Assembly (NCBI RefSeq): GCF_900187305.1
Contig: NZ_LT906434.1
Coordinates: 2,480,001-2,544,000 of the forward strand
Length of the DNA stretch: 64,000 nt
From: Neisseria zoodegmatis
Lineage (GTDB): Bacteria > Pseudomonadota > Gammaproteobacteria > Burkholderiales > Neisseriaceae
Direction of reading: 5' to 3'
Part shown: in pieces, positions 1-9,751 of the stretch
Layout of the letters: each line of letters begins with the position of its first letter
Position numbering within the stretch: the first letter of the stretch is position 1
The notes under the pieces: model-generated
Database searches by the model: none
What the model saw: the letters and a program-made list of their open reading frames with translations, nothing else
Told to the model about the DNA's origin: nothing
Translations under genes and position numbers: made by a program

Positions 1-358
1 CCCTGCTGCGCGTTTCGGCCACGGCTTGATGCTTGACCACGCCACCGGCTTTGTTGCCGGTGAAACTGCCGTGCTCGGCAACAATATTTCCATTTTGCAC
101 GGCGTAACGCTGGGCGGTTCGGGTAAGGAAAGCGGCGACCGCCATCCGAAAGTGGGCGACGGCGTGATGATCGGTGCCAATGCTTCGATTTTGGGTAATA
201 TCCGTATCGGCGAAAATGCCAAAGTCGGCGCGGGCAGCGTGGTGGTAGCCGATGTGCCGCCGCACACCACCGTGGTAGGCGTACCCGCCAAGCAAACGGG
301 CAAGGCAGTCAAGAATCCTGCCGGCGAAATGGATCAAAGTATGGGATTTATGATTTAA
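1..358 (+). CDS. cysE: Serine O-acetyltransferase, C-terminal part (cut by window start)
   Basis: This is the last 118 residues of CysE, which acetylates L-serine to O-acetylserine, the first step of cysteine synthesis in the cytoplasm. The reading frame is open from base 2. It shows the left-handed beta-helix hexapeptide pattern (repeated small/aliphatic steps such as IGANASILGNIRIG) and the conserved active-site stretch FGHGLMLDHATG with its catalytic His and Asp. The tail after the helix is short and ends MGFMI. The N-terminal helical domain lies outside the window. Identification of the fold is firm; the closely related hexapeptide transferases lack the DHATG element. Confidence 0.93.
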   Translation, partial: PAARFGHGLMLDHATGFVAGETAVLGNNISILHGVTLGGSGKESGDRHPKVGDGVMIGANASILGNIRIGENAKVGAGSVVVADVPPHTTVVGVPAKQTGKAVKNPAGEMDQSMGFMI

Positions 359-848
359 CGCACTTTGCTTTGTTGATTCATATTCTATTTCTATCCCCAA
401 AATTTCAAATCAGATAGGCTGAGACCTTTGCAAAACCCTCAGATGTGGATGCAGTTCAAGGCGTAGCAGCGCAGCGAGTGCAGACATATCATATAGATAG
501 GCAAACGAGCGGGCAGCGCACAACGCAGAAATGCGCCGCAGATGGGGGTTTTGCAAAGGTCTCTGGCTGCTGTCGGCAACACAATCCGGCTGAGCCTGTC
601 TTTTTTAAGGCCTTTCCACCTTTCTTCTCCGACATCTTTCGAATTAACACAAATTAACATTTTAACCCTGTATTCTTTACCCAAAGGCCGTCTGAAAAAG
701 GCCGGTACAACAACACACAAACTGAAATCTTGCGAAATATCGGCTGTACACATCACGCGCGGCATCAGCCGTGCTCGGAATGAAATACCCTAACCCGCTG
801 TTTCCAAAAGATTCATCAACCATAAAACCACTCCAAAGGACACCCTCC
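359..848. other. Intergenic region with a MITE and the fumarase leader
   Basis: This 490-base gap separates cysE from the class I fumarase. It contains MITE copy 1 (421-563), an AG-DUS near 689-701, and the upstream region of the fumarase gene. No convincing protein gene is visible. An in-frame upstream extension of the fumarase to 771 is possible but is not supported by family length. Confidence 0.7.
421..563. mobile_element. MITE-like element, copy 1 (143 bp)
   Basis: The element begins GAGACCTTTGCAAAACCC and ends with the exact reverse complement, giving 18-bp perfect terminal inverted repeats. It carries no transposase. The same element recurs at 2472-2613. The flanking pentamers AGGCT and TGGCT match at four of five positions, as expected for an old target-site duplication. 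From memory, the GAGACCTTTGCAAA end resembles termini of IS5-family (IS1106-type) insertion sequences in Neisseria; this was not verified. Confidence 0.75.
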
Positions 849-2372
849 ATGACCGTTATCAAACAAGAAGACTTTATCCAAAGTATTGCCGATGCTTTCC
901 AATTCATCAGCTACTACCACCCCGTCGATTACATTCAAGCCTTATATAAAGCGTGGCAAAAAGAGGAAAACCCTGCCGCTAAAGACGCGATGACGCAGAT
1001 TCTGGTCAACAGCCGCATGTGTGCCGAAGGCCGCCGCCCCATCTGCCAAGATACCGGCATTGCCACCGTGTTTTTAAAAGTGGGCATGAACGTGCAATGG
1101 GACGCGCAAATGAGCGTGCAGGAAATGGTCAACGAAGGCGTGCGCCGCGCCTACACCCACCCCGACAACACTTTACGCGCCTCGGTTTTGGCCGACCCTG
1201 CCGGCAAACGCCAAAACACCAAAGACAACACGCCGGCGGTCATCCATATGGAAGTGGTTGCAGGCGACAAAATCGAAGTAACCTGCGCGGCCAAAGGCGG
1301 CGGTTCGGAAAACAAATCCAAGCTCGCCATGCTGAATCCTTCCGATTCGATTGTCGATTGGGTGCTGAAAACCATCCCCACTATGGGCGCAGGCTGGTGT
1401 CCGCCCGGTATCTTGGGCATCGGCATTGGTGGTACACCCGAAAAGGCCACTTTGCTGGCCAAAGAATCATTGATGAGCCACGTCGATATTCACGAATTGC
1501 AGGAAAAAGCCGCTTCGGGCGCGGAACTTTCCACCACCGAAGCCCTGCGTTTGGAGTTGTATGAAAAAGTGAACGCGCTGGGCATCGGCGCACAAGGCTT
1601 GGGCGGCCTGACTACCGTTCTCGACGTAAAAATCTTGGATTACCCCACCCACGCCGCATCTAAACCCATAGCCATGATTCCAAACTGCGCCGCCACCCGC
1701 CACGTTGAGTTTGAATTGGACGGCTCCGGCCCCGTGAAACTCGACCCGCCTTCATTGGAAGACTGGCCGGACATCACATACAGCCCCGACAACGGCAAGC
1801 GCGTAGACGTAAACAAGCTCACCAAAGAAGAAGTTGCCACTTGGAAAATGGGCGATGTGCTGTTGCTCAACGGCAAAATCTACACCGGCCGCGATGCCGC
1901 CCACAAACGCATGGTCGATATGCTCAACAAAGGCGAAAAACTGCCGGTCGATTTCACCGACAAACTGATTTACTACGTCGGCCCGGTTGACCCCGTGCGC
2001 GACGAAGTAGTCGGCCCCGCCGGCCCCACCACCGCCACCCGCATGGATAAATTCACCCGCCAAATGCTGGAGCAAACCGGCTTACTCGGCATGATCGGCA
2101 AATCCGAACGCGGTGCCGCCGCCTGCGAAGCCATTGCCGACAACAAAGCGGTTTATCTGATGGCGGTAGGCGGTTCGGCCTACTTGGTGGCCAAAGCCAT
2201 TAAAGAAGCCAAAGTGGTGGCCTTTGAAGACTTGGGTATGGAAGCGATTTACGAATTTGAAGTGAAAGACATGCCCGTAACTGTGGCGGTGGACAGCAGC
2301 GGCCAATCCGTGCACGCCATCGCGCCGAAGCAATGGCAGGCGAAAATCGGCATTATTCCGGTTGAAGCCTAA
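849..2372 (+). CDS. Fumarate hydratase, class I (iron-sulfur)
   Basis: The product is a 507-residue cytoplasmic fumarase that interconverts fumarate and malate in the TCA cycle with a 4Fe-4S cluster. The start at 849 (MTVIKQEDF) is chosen over an in-frame codon at 771 because it gives the class I family length. Candidate cluster cysteines lie in RPICQDTG, GAGWCPPG and IPNCAATRH. The N-terminal alpha-type domain is followed by a C-terminal swivelling domain ending in GIIPVEA. A DUS-pair terminator follows directly. The gene lies between two copies of one MITE. A class II enzyme (fumC) is encoded 2 kb downstream on the other strand, so the organism has an iron-dependent and an iron-independent fumarase. 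Symbols vary (fumA or fumB), so none is given. Confidence 0.93.
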   Translation: MTVIKQEDFIQSIADAFQFISYYHPVDYIQALYKAWQKEENPAAKDAMTQILVNSRMCAEGRRPICQDTGIATVFLKVGMNVQWDAQMSVQEMVNEGVRRAYTHPDNTLRASVLADPAGKRQNTKDNTPAVIHMEVVAGDKIEVTCAAKGGGSENKSKLAMLNPSDSIVDWVLKTIPTMGAGWCPPGILGIGIGGTPEKATLLAKESLMSHVDIHELQEKAASGAELSTTEALRLELYEKVNALGIGAQGLGGLTTVLDVKILDYPTHAASKPIAMIPNCAATRHVEFELDGSGPVKLDPPSLEDWPDITYSPDNGKRVDVNKLTKEEVATWKMGDVLLLNGKIYTGRDAAHKRMVDMLNKGEKLPVDFTDKLIYYVGPVDPVRDEVVGPAGPTTATRMDKFTRQMLEQTGLLGMIGKSERGAAACEAIADNKAVYLMAVGGSAYLVAKAIKEAKVVAFEDLGMEAIYEFEVKDMPVTVAVDSSGQSVHAIAPKQWQAKIGIIPVEA

Positions 2373-2394
2373 TCGCAGCCCAACCTAAAAATAC

Positions 2395-2422
2395 AGGCCG
2401 TCTGAAACTTTTCAGACGGCCT
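2395..2422 (+). terminator. DUS-pair terminator after class I fumarase
   Basis: AGGCCGTCTGAA is followed four bases later by its reverse complement and then a T-rich stretch (GTTTTCTT). This is the usual Neisseria arrangement in which two uptake sequences form an intrinsic terminator stem. Confidence 0.85.
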
Positions 2423-2471
2423 GTTTTCTTATTACACGAAGTCTTCAGAAACTTTCCAATTAAAACGGCAT

Positions 2472-2613
2472 GAGACCTTTGCAAAACCCTCAGATGTGGA
2501 TGCAGTTCAAGGCTTAGCAGCACAGCGAGTGCAGACATATCACACGATAGGCAAACGGGCGGGCAGCGCACAACGCAGAAATGCGCCGCAGACGGGGGGT
2601 TTGCAAAGGTCTC
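2472..2613. mobile_element. MITE-like element, copy 2 (142 bp)
   Basis: This is nearly identical to the element at 421-563, with GAGACCTTTGCAAA termini in inverted orientation. It is flanked by a perfect 5-bp direct repeat GGCAT (2467-2471 and 2614-2618), strong evidence that it arrived by transposition. It has no coding capacity and inserted between the fumarase terminator and the next gene. Confidence 0.85.
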
Positions 2614-2656
2614 GGCATACCTAAAAACAGCCGCCCCCTACACAAGGAGTAACACA

Positions 2657-3485
2657 ATGATTATGAAATGGTTTAAACAATTACTGTCCGACACCTCCAC
2701 TCCCGCCCGTTCCGCACCCAAGCTGCCGGAAGACTGGGGTTCTTACCTCTATCAAACCGATGACAATCTGCCCGCCAGCAACCGCCTGAATTTAGCCTTG
2801 CAAGACCTTGCTCCTCTGGCCGGAATGGATCAACGCACTTGGATTACGCTCAAACCCCGCCAGCCCAACGAACACGGCTTAACCGCACCGGAAGAATACC
2901 CCGCCATCTGCAAAATCGAAGACGATATCACCGACGCCTTGGTAGCGCGGGGCGCAGTTATGGTCGGCTCCGTAACCGGCCACGGCCAATTCAGCCTGAT
3001 TTTCTACTCTCCCGACACACAAGACTACGACAAAATTATCGACGGCGTGATGAAGTCATACGGCGGCTACGAATACAGCTACCACAGCGAGGCAGACCCC
3101 GAATGGGAAGCCTACTTGCGCTTTCTCTATCCCGACGCCTACGAATACCAATTCATCGTCAACAGAAAAATCTGAACGCAACTCGAGCAGCAAGGCAACC
3201 TCCACGAAGTCGAGCGCGCCGTTGACCATTGGCTCCACTTCCCCACCGCCGACGATGCAAAAGCGGCTGCTTCCGAGGCTGAAGGTCTCGGCTACACCAT
3301 GCTTGCCCTCGAGCATGTTTCAGACGGCGGCGAATATCCCCACCAACTCAACATCAGCCGTTACAACAACACCCTGCCCAACGAAATTGACGAATATGTG
3401 CACGAGCTGATGGTGTTGGCTGAGAAAAACAACGGCTGCTACGACGGCTGGGGGCTGCGTGCTGGTCACTCAAAAACCGCATTGA
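2657..3485 (+). pseudogene. Broken DUF695 / RraB-like two-domain protein
   Basis: A good ribosome-binding site (AAGGAG, 2643-2648) precedes ATG 2657. The first part (172 residues, to TGA at 3173-3175) resembles DUF695 proteins: the segments ALVARGAVMVGSVTGHG and FYSPDTQDYDKII are typical. After the TGA the same frame continues with a recognisable RraB-type domain (VERAVDHWLHF, then LGYTMLALE, then NGCYDGWG). At the G5 run 3450-3454 the frame is also off by one: removing one G gives the natural ending DGWGCVLVTQKPH with a stop at 3483-3485. Two independent lesions therefore point to a decayed gene. The first 172 residues could still be made. RraB modulates RNase E in gamma-proteobacteria; the role here is unknown. 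Confidence 0.75.
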
Positions 3486-3675
3486 GCCTCGCAGCATTCA
3501 GGCCGTCTGAAAACGGAATGTCCCAAGATAAACACGCTGCGGTTTTCTGTTGCGCCGATATCCCTTAGACTGCACTTATCAAGCCGTCGCGCACCGTTCG
3601 CCGTCCGTATCGTAAACGGGCAAAATTCCGTTTCAGACGGCCTGATGTGACGGAAACACTACACAGGAGAAAATC

Positions 3676-4071
3676 ATGCCGATTACAAAAGGATTCAAAA
3701 CGCTGGTTAACGAAGCCATGAGCCAAATCACCACGCACAGCGTTGAAGAAGCGCGCCGCCGTGCCGAATCGGGAAAAGCCACCTTAATCGACATCCGCGA
3801 CATCCGCGAACTCGAACACAGCGGCAGAGTGCCCAATGCGTTTCATACGCCGCGCGGGATGCTGGAATTTTGGGTTGACCCCGAATCGCCCTACCACAAA
3901 CCGATATTTGCCAACGAAGATACCGAGTTTATTTTATTCTGCGGTGCCGGCTGGCGCAGCGCCTTAGCCACCAAAACCCTGCAAGATATGGGCATGACCA
4001 ACGTTTCCCACATCGACGGTGGTTTTGCGGCGTGGAAAGAACAAAACGCGCCTATCGAGAAAAACGCTTGA
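3676..4071 (+). CDS. Rhodanese-like domain protein
   Basis: This is a 131-residue single-domain rhodanese. The active-site loop reads FCGAGWRSAL, with the catalytic cysteine that carries the persulfide. The typical LIDIRDIRELEHSGRVPNA element precedes it, and HIDGGFAAWK closes the fold. It has no signal peptide, so it is probably cytoplasmic. An AGGAGA ribosome-binding site lies 8 bases before the ATG. It faces fumC and is separated from it by a DUS-pair terminator. The physiological sulfur acceptor cannot be inferred from the neighbours. Confidence 0.88.
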   Translation: MPITKGFKTLVNEAMSQITTHSVEEARRRAESGKATLIDIRDIRELEHSGRVPNAFHTPRGMLEFWVDPESPYHKPIFANEDTEFILFCGAGWRSALATKTLQDMGMTNVSHIDGGFAAWKEQNAPIEKNA

Positions 4072-4095
4072 TTATCAAGATGCTTGAAAAGCCGT

Positions 4096-4125
4096 GAGGC
4101 CGTCTGAAAACATTCAGACGGCCTC
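4096..4125. terminator. DUS-pair terminator between convergent genes
   Basis: GAGGCCGTCTGAA and its exact inverted copy, with a 4-base spacer, lie between the rhodanese gene and fumC. The stem can serve both strands. Confidence 0.8.
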
Positions 4126-4171
4126 AATAGTGAATCGGCTACATTTTGCCGTGTCTCACATGTTTTTACGC

Positions 4172-5560
4172 TTAGCGCGGCGCCACCATATCTTCCGGTT
4201 TCACCAGCTCGTCAAACTCTTCTCCGCTGAGCAAGCCCAGCTCGATTGCCGTTTCACGCAAAGATTTGTCGTTTTTATAAGCCGTTTTCGCCACTTTCGC
4301 CGCATTTTCATAACCGATTTTGCGGTTCAGCGCCGTTACCAACATCAGAGAGTGGTGTAGGAAGTAGTCGATTTTTTCCGGCACAGGCTCGATGCCGACG
4401 GCGCAATGTTCGTTGAAACTGTTGCAGGCATCGCCGAGCAGTCGCACCGATTGCAGCAGGTTGTAACCGATCACGGGCATATACACGTTCAGTTCGAAAT
4501 TGCCCGATGCGCCGGCCATGCCGATGGTTACGTCGTTGCCGAATACTTGGCAGCACACCATAGTCATGGCTTCGGCTTGGGTCGGGTTGACTTTACCCGG
4601 CATAATCGAAGAACCCGGCTCGTTTTCGGGGATTTTGATTTCACCCAAACCGCAGCGCGGGCCGGAAGCCAGCCAGCGGATATCGTTGGCGATTTTGTTC
4701 AGGCTGGCGGCAAGGGTTTTGAGTGCGCCCGAAGCGTACACGCACGCATCGCGGCCGGCGAGTGCTTCAAACTTGTTCGGCGCGGTAACAAACGGCAGGC
4801 CGGAAAGTTCGGCCAGCTTTTCCGCCGCTTTTACCGCATAATCGGGGTGGCTGTTCAACCCCGTGCCCACCGCCGTGCCGCCCAACGGCAGTTCGTACAA
4901 ACCTTCCAAAGCATCGTTCAGACGGCCTAAACCGTGATCCAACTGGCTCACATAGCCCGAAAACTCCTGCCCCAAAGTTAACGGCGTGGCATCCTGCAAG
5001 TGGGTTCTGCCGATTTTCACAATCGGTGCAAACGCTTTGGCTTTTGCATCCAAGATATCGCGCAACGCTTTCACGGCCGGAATCAGCAGTCGGTTGATTT
5101 CAATCGCTGCGGCAACGTGAATCGCGGTCGGGAATGAATCGTTGGTGGATTGGGCGTGGTTCACATGATCGTTGGGGTGCACGGGCTGATATGCAGCCAA
5201 TCCCGTGCCGGCGATTTCATTGGCGCGGTTGGCCAGCACTTCGTTCATGTTCATATTGGACTGCGTACCCGAACCGGTTTGCCACACCACCAAAGGAAAC
5301 TGCCCTGCCAGCTTGCCTGCCAACACATCATCTGCCGCCTTCACAATCAAATCGGCTTGTTTCTGCTGAATGCGGCCGAGTGAGGCATTGGTGTAAGCCG
5401 CCGCCTTTTTCACGAGCGCCATCGCGTTGATTAAAGGCTCCGGCAAAGTTTCGCCGCCTATTTTGAAATTGTCGCGGCTGCGTTGGGTTTGCGCACCCCA
5501 ATAGGCCTCGGCAGGCACTTCCACATTGCCCATCGTGTCGTGTTCGGTACGAGTAGTCAT
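4172..5560 (-). CDS. fumC: Fumarate hydratase, class II
   Basis: The 462-residue product is the oxygen-stable, iron-free fumarase of the fumarase/aspartase superfamily. The superfamily signature [13 protein letters not shown] (catalytic loop with Ser) is present. So are [14 protein letters not shown] near the N-terminus and the substrate-binding [10 protein letters not shown]. Length matches the family. A Fur-box-like sequence lies 70 bases upstream (5630-5644), consistent with expression when iron is scarce and the iron-sulfur fumarase cannot be loaded. From memory, fumC is in the gonococcal Fur regulon. Confidence 0.96.
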   Translation of the reverse strand: MTTRTEHDTMGNVEVPAEAYWGAQTQRSRDNFKIGGETLPEPLINAMALVKKAAAYTNASLGRIQQKQADLIVKAADDVLAGKLAGQFPLVVWQTGSGTQSNMNMNEVLANRANEIAGTGLAAYQPVHPNDHVNHAQSTNDSFPTAIHVAAAIEINRLLIPAVKALRDILDAKAKAFAPIVKIGRTHLQDATPLTLGQEFSGYVSQLDHGLGRLNDALEGLYELPLGGTAVGTGLNSHPDYAVKAAEKLAELSGLPFVTAPNKFEALAGRDACVYASGALKTLAASLNKIANDIRWLASGPRCGLGEIKIPENEPGSSIMPGKVNPTQAEAMTMVCCQVFGNDVTIGMAGASGNFELNVYMPVIGYNLLQSVRLLGDACNSFNEHCAVGIEPVPEKIDYFLHHSLMLVTALNRKIGYENAAKVAKTAYKNDKSLRETAIELGLLSGEEFDELVKPEDMVAPR

Positions 5561-5629
5561 TACTTTTCTCCTTTGCTGATGTGCTTACTTCGGAAACAAT
5601 AAGCGCATTATCGCACACAAAAAAATAAA

Positions 5630-5644
5630 TGATAATCACAATCA
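5630..5644 (-). promoter_or_regulatory. Fur-box-like operator upstream of fumC
   Basis: The + strand reads TGATAATCACAATCA. Compared with the 7-1-7 Fur consensus TGATAAT-N-ATTATCA it matches 12 of 14 arm positions. It lies 70-84 bases before the fumC start in an AT-rich stretch. Function is inferred from the motif. Confidence 0.5.
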
Positions 5645-5671
5645 ATTTATTCAATGAATCAGATAAAAATC

Positions 5672-5702
5672 AGGCCGTCTGAAAAAAGTTTTCAGACGGC
5701 CT
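5672..5702 (-). terminator. DUS-pair terminator after cysS
   Basis: AGGCCGTCTGAAAA and its inverted copy with a 3-base loop lie just past the cysS stop codon (cysS reads leftward) and before the fumC promoter region. Confidence 0.8.
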
Positions 5703-5746
5703 TTCAGCTTCAATCAGTTAATGATTCAGCAAACTCTGTGTTTCAA

Positions 5747-7159
5747 TCAACCACGTCGCCAAGTCGTACCGCCCGCGCCGTCTTCCAAAATAATGTTTTC
5801 GGCGTTGAGCAAATCGCGGATGCGGTCGGATTCGGCCCAGTTTTTCTCGGCACGCGCTTGTTTGCGCTGTTCGATCAGGCTCTCGATTTCTTCGTTGGAG
5901 AGGCCGTCTGAAACGCTGCCGCCCTGCAAAAATTCCTGCGGATCACGTTGCAGCAAACCGATGATGCCGCCGAGTGCTTTCAGGCAGCCCGCGAGCTCGG
6001 AGCTGTTGGTTTTGTTGACTTCGTTGGCCAATTCAAACAACACGGCTATCGCTTCTACGGTGCCGAAGTCGTCGTTCATAGCGGCGAAGAAACGGCGGGT
6101 GTAGTCGTTGGCGTTTTCGCTGACGGCAAACTCGACAGGCGGCGTGTTTTTCAAAGCGGTGTACAGGCGGGTTAACGCGCCTTTGGCATCGTTCAAATGG
6201 GCATCGGAATAATTCAACGGGCTGCGGTAATGCGCGCGTAAAATAAAGAAACGCACCACTTCGGCATCGTATTTTTCCAACACTTCGCGGATGGTAAAGA
6301 AGTTGCCCAGCGATTTGGACATTTTTTCGTTATCGACGCGGATAAAACCATTGTGCAGCCAATATTTCACATGACTTTCAATCGCTTTGCCGCCCGAACG
6401 GTTGTGGCCGCAACTACCGCCGTGCGCGCCGCAGCTTTGGGCGATTTCGTTTTCATGGTGCGGAAACTGCAAATCCGCACCGCCGCCGTGAATATCAAAG
6501 GTGTCGCCGAACAACTCTTCGCTCATGGCCGAGCATTCGATATGCCAACCCGGCCGGCCTTGCCCCCACGGGCTTTCCCACGCCGGTTCGCCGGGCTTGG
6601 CGGCTTTCCACAAAACGAAGTCCAACGGGTCGCGTTTGAAACCGTCCACTTCCACGCGCTCGCCCGCGCGCAAATCGTCCAGCGACTTGCCGGAAAGCTG
6701 GCCGTATGCGGCAAATTCGCGCACGGCGTAGTAAACGTCGCCGTTATCGGCGGCATAAGCCTTGGCCTTGTCGATCAGGCGTTGGATCATGCCCAACATC
6801 TGTTGCACATGCTCGGTGGCTTTCGGTTCTACATCGGGGCGGATCACGCCCAAAGCCGCCGCATCTTCATTCATGGCTCGGATAAAACGTTCGGTCAGCT
6901 CGCCGATGGTTTCGCCGTTTTCAGCGGCGCGGGCAATAATTTTGTCGTCGATGTCGGTAATATTACGCACATAAGTCAACGGATAGCCCTGCGCGCGCAA
7001 CCAACGGGCAATCATGTCGAACACCACCATCACACGGGCGTGCCCCAGGTGGCAGTAGTCGTAAACGGTCATACCGCAGACGTACATGCGCACGTTTTTC
7101 GGGTTGATAGGAATGAATTCTTCTTTTTGGCGGGTGAGGGTGTTGTAAACGGTTAGCAT
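5747..7159 (-). CDS. cysS: Cysteinyl-tRNA synthetase
   Basis: This 470-residue class I aminoacyl-tRNA synthetase charges tRNA-Cys in the cytoplasm. The HIGH-type motif is HLGHARV and the KMSKS loop is KMSKSLGNF. Zinc ligands are visible as the Cys in YVCGMTVYD, the Cys in WHIECSAMS and the His of the HHENE element. The anticodon-binding region ends in a short basic tail (TTWRRG). It stands alone, with its own DUS terminator downstream and a 540-base gap upstream. Identification is secure. Confidence 0.97.
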   Translation of the reverse strand: MLTVYNTLTRQKEEFIPINPKNVRMYVCGMTVYDYCHLGHARVMVVFDMIARWLRAQGYPLTYVRNITDIDDKIIARAAENGETIGELTERFIRAMNEDAAALGVIRPDVEPKATEHVQQMLGMIQRLIDKAKAYAADNGDVYYAVREFAAYGQLSGKSLDDLRAGERVEVDGFKRDPLDFVLWKAAKPGEPAWESPWGQGRPGWHIECSAMSEELFGDTFDIHGGGADLQFPHHENEIAQSCGAHGGSCGHNRSGGKAIESHVKYWLHNGFIRVDNEKMSKSLGNFFTIREVLEKYDAEVVRFFILRAHYRSPLNYSDAHLNDAKGALTRLYTALKNTPPVEFAVSENANDYTRRFFAAMNDDFGTVEAIAVLFELANEVNKTNSSELAGCLKALGGIIGLLQRDPQEFLQGGSVSDGLSNEEIESLIEQRKQARAEKNWAESDRIRDLLNAENIILEDGAGGTTWRRG

Positions 7160-7353
7160 GATTGTTCTTTATATTGAGTTATGGAGAGACTAATTAAGTG
7201 CTTCTTGCACAAGAAGTGTGATTCTGCCCGATTTTCCCTATTAAGAAAATAGGCTTAAGGTTTAGATGCTATTTTTGAGGATAGCAATATTATGTTGCCA
7301 ATTAGCAAGAGGGAGGATTAGGAAATAAAGTTGTGCGTAAGCGAAAAGAATCA

Positions 7354-7390
7354 TTTCAGACGGCCTATATGCTATTCAGGCCGTCTGAAA
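7354..7390. terminator. Inverted DUS pair in outward order
   Basis: TTTCAGACGGCCT and AGGCCGTCTGAAA flank an 11-base spacer. The pair can form a 13-bp stem but no adjacent gene ends here, so terminator activity is uncertain; it may serve mainly as an uptake site. Confidence 0.5.
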
Positions 7391-7579
7391 ACGGTATTGG
7401 CCATCGCAAAAACTCCCATTGATACCCTTCCCTAATAAATTGTATAGCTCGGGCCATCTTCATCCAAAATATTATTCAGCAGAACAAACTCTGGCCAGCA
7501 ACGCGCTTATTACTATTGATTTTGTTTGAAGCTGAAGTAGATTACACCCTTATAAAGATGGATTAATATAATCAATTAA

Positions 7580-7614
7580 AAAAGCCGTCTGAAATTAATT
7601 TCAAACGGCTTTTT
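7580..7614 (-). terminator. Terminator of the ribosomal protein operon
   Basis: The stem is built from GCCGTCTGAAA and TTTCAAACGGC, with one mismatch against the DUS, and is flanked by A and T runs. On the minus strand the stem is followed by a T tract, as expected for termination after rplQ. Confidence 0.8.
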
Positions 7615-7620
7615 AACTAA

Positions 7621-7644
7621 ACCCATACTCAACAAAGTATGGGT
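7621..7644 (-). terminator. Second small hairpin after rplQ
   Basis: ACCCATACT and AGTATGGGT form a 9-bp perfect stem with a 6-base loop. It lies between the rplQ stop and the main terminator and could protect the 3' end or add to termination. Confidence 0.45.
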
Positions 7645-7673
7645 TAGATAATTCCAATTAAAGCAGAATCAGT

Positions 7674-7713
7674 TTATTAAATTATTCAGCTGATTATTAA
7701 ATTATTCAGCTGA
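7674..7713. repeat. 20-bp tandem duplication at the rplQ 3' end
   Basis: The unit TTATTAAATTATTCAGCTGA occurs twice in direct succession. The right-hand copy includes the rplQ stop codon and last codons. It is a simple local duplication with no protein change. Confidence 0.9.
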
Positions 7714-8076
7714 AACTTCAGCTTTTTCAACCAACTCTACCAAAGCTAACGGAGCATTATCACCTTTGCGGAAGCCATACTTCAAAATGCGCACATAACC
7801 ACCGTTACGATTAGCAAAACGAGGACCCAGATCATCAAACAGCTTAACAACTACATCACGATCGCGAGTACGATTAAAAGCTAAACGGCGATTAGCCAAT
7901 GAAGGTTTTTTTCCTAAAGTAATCAATGGCTCTACCACACGGCGTAATTCTTTAGCCTTAGGTAAAGTCGTTACAATAGTCTCATGGCTCAACAGAGAAT
8001 TTGCCATGTTACGTAACATTGCAGCACGATGGCTGCTAGTACGATTTAATTTACGGTTGCCATTACGATGACGCAT
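7702..8076 (-). CDS. rplQ: 50S ribosomal protein L17
   Basis: This 124-residue protein is the last gene of the alpha part of the ribosomal cluster. It begins [17 protein letters not shown], the standard L17 start, and contains [19 protein letters not shown], the core of the fold. It follows rpoA by 24 bases, the usual order. L17 sits near the peptide exit tunnel. The stop codon lies in a 20-bp tandem duplication. Confidence 0.98.
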   Translation of the reverse strand: MRHRNGNRKLNRTSSHRAAMLRNMANSLLSHETIVTTLPKAKELRRVVEPLITLGKKPSLANRRLAFNRTRDRDVVVKLFDDLGPRFANRNGGYVRILKYGFRKGDNAPLALVELVEKAEVSAE

Positions 8077-8100
8077 GTCATAATCCTTTAATATTCAAAC

Positions 8101-9087
8101 TTACGGCTTTTCCAAACCCACCGGCGGCCAAGCTTCTAATTTAGAACCCAAAGTTAAACCCTTGGAAGCTAGTACTTCTTTAATTTCATTTAAAGACTTA
8201 CGACCTAAATTAGGCGTTTTGAGAAGCTCGGTTTCAGTACGCTGAATCAAATCACCAATATAATAAATATCTTCAGCTTTCAGGCAGTTAGCTGAGCGTA
8301 CAGTTAATTCCAAATCATCTACTGGGCGCAGCAATACAGGATCGATCGGAGGAGCTTTTTCTTCTACTTCTTCGACTGGTGTTCCTTGCAAATCTGCAAA
8401 AATAGACATTTGATCAATTAAAATACGTGCCGCACTGCGTACAGCCTCTTCGGGATCAATAGAACCATCGGTTTCAATATCCAAAACCAAACGATCTAAA
8501 TCCGTACGCTGCTCTACGCGTGCGGGCTCAACTTCAAAGCTAACACGACTGATGGGCGAAAAGCTCGCATCCAATTGAATTGCACCAATCTGCTTACTCT
8601 CATCACGTACTGTACGACGACCGGAAACAGATTGATAACCACGTCCCTGCTCAACTTTGATTTCCATTTCAATCTGACCATTATCAGACAAATGACAAAT
8701 CACATGCTCAGGGTTAATGATTTCAACATCATGAGGCAAGTTAATATCATTTGCCAGCACGACTCCAGCACCAGACTTTTTCAGAGACAACTGAACAGAG
8801 TTTCTTCCGTGCAATTTGAATACTACACCTTTCAGGTTCAAAAGGATGTCAACAACATCCTCTTGAACACCGTCCACAGTGGAGTACTCGTGTAACACAC
8901 CCGAAATAACTACTTCAGTAGGTGCAAAACCATTCATGGATGACAGTAAGATACGACGCAAAGCATTACCAAGAGTGTGACCGAAACCACGCTCAAATGG
9001 CTGCATAGATACCTTAGCGCGGGTTGCAGATAAAGTATCAACATCAATTTGACGAGGTTTCAAAAATTCGGAAGTGCTATTTTGCAT
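8101..9087 (-). CDS. rpoA: RNA polymerase alpha subunit
   Basis: The 328-residue alpha subunit nucleates RNA polymerase assembly and contacts activators and UP elements. The N-terminal dimerisation domain includes [18 protein letters not shown], a nearly invariant stretch. An acidic linker near residues 235-245 ([10 protein letters not shown]) joins it to the C-terminal domain with [16 protein letters not shown] and [14 protein letters not shown]. Its place between rpsD (25 bases upstream) and rplQ is canonical. Confidence 0.98.
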   Translation of the reverse strand: MQNSTSEFLKPRQIDVDTLSATRAKVSMQPFERGFGHTLGNALRRILLSSMNGFAPTEVVISGVLHEYSTVDGVQEDVVDILLNLKGVVFKLHGRNSVQLSLKKSGAGVVLANDINLPHDVEIINPEHVICHLSDNGQIEMEIKVEQGRGYQSVSGRRTVRDESKQIGAIQLDASFSPISRVSFEVEPARVEQRTDLDRLVLDIETDGSIDPEEAVRSAARILIDQMSIFADLQGTPVEEVEEKAPPIDPVLLRPVDDLELTVRSANCLKAEDIYYIGDLIQRTETELLKTPNLGRKSLNEIKEVLASKGLTLGSKLEAWPPVGLEKP

Positions 9088-9112
9088 TTAACTGTCCCTC
9101 ACTGAGCTAGCA

Positions 9113-9733
9113 TTATTTAGAATAGAATTCTACCACCAGCTGTTCATTAATATCGCCAGTCAATTCTGAGCGATCAGGCATATTTTTAAATATGCCTTCC
9201 ATTTTATTCACATCAACCGAAACCCAACTTGGCAAGCCAATTTGAGTGGCTAAGCCCAAAGCTTCTTGGATACGGACTTGCTTTTTGGCTTTTTCACGGA
9301 TGCTGACAACATCACCAGCCTTAACTTGATAAGACGGAATGTTAACAACTTGACCATTCACTACGATTGCTTTGTGAGAAACGAGTTGGCGGGCTTCTGC
9401 GCGAGTAGAGCCAAAACCCATTCTATATACAACATTATCCAAACGAGACTCTAAAAGTTGCAGAAGCAATTCACCTGTAGAACCTTTGCGTCGTGCAGCT
9501 TCCGCAAAATAACGACGGAATTGACGCTCCAATACACCATAGATTCGACGGATTTTTTGCTTTTCACGCAATTGCAAACCGTAATCTGACAAGCGAGGCT
9601 TCTTTGCACCATGCTGACCAGGAGCAGAATCCATTTTACATTTAGATTCTAAAGAACGTCTTGCGCTTTTCAAGAATAAATCTGTGCCTTCTCTGCGCGC
9701 CAATTTACATTTAGGGCCAATATAACGTGCCAT
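9113..9733 (-). CDS. rpsD: 30S ribosomal protein S4
   Basis: The product has 206 residues, begins [19 protein letters not shown] and carries an S4 RNA-binding domain ([21 protein letters not shown]) in its second half. It is an early assembly protein that binds 16S rRNA. In E. coli S4 represses the alpha operon by binding its leader; the leader here (10530-10592) is short and I do not see an obvious match to the E. coli pseudoknot. Confidence 0.98.
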   Translation of the reverse strand: MARYIGPKCKLARREGTDLFLKSARRSLESKCKMDSAPGQHGAKKPRLSDYGLQLREKQKIRRIYGVLERQFRRYFAEAARRKGSTGELLLQLLESRLDNVVYRMGFGSTRAEARQLVSHKAIVVNGQVVNIPSYQVKAGDVVSIREKAKKQVRIQEALGLATQIGLPSWVSVDVNKMEGIFKNMPDRSELTGDINEQLVVEFYSK

Positions 9734-9751
9734 ATTTCAATCACTCCAATC

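Larger units (their letters stand above)
7160..7701. other. Gene-free region between rplQ and cysS
   Basis: This 542-base region holds the cysS upstream region, an inverted DUS pair (7354-7390), the rplQ-side terminators (7580-7614 and 7621-7644) and a 20-bp tandem repeat (7674-7713). Between about 7420 and 7520 the minus strand has short peptide-like frames separated by stops, perhaps the remains of a gene, but no intact gene or tRNA is seen. Confidence 0.65.

Noticed and set aside
771..848. In-frame upstream extension of the class I fumarase
   Set aside because: It adds 26 residues not expected for the family; the ATG at 849 gives the normal length.
7420..7560. Peptide-like frames on the minus strand (for example WPEFVLLNNILDEDG)
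   Set aside because: Each frame is broken by stops within about 30 codons and no family was recognised. It may be a gene remnant but cannot be supported.
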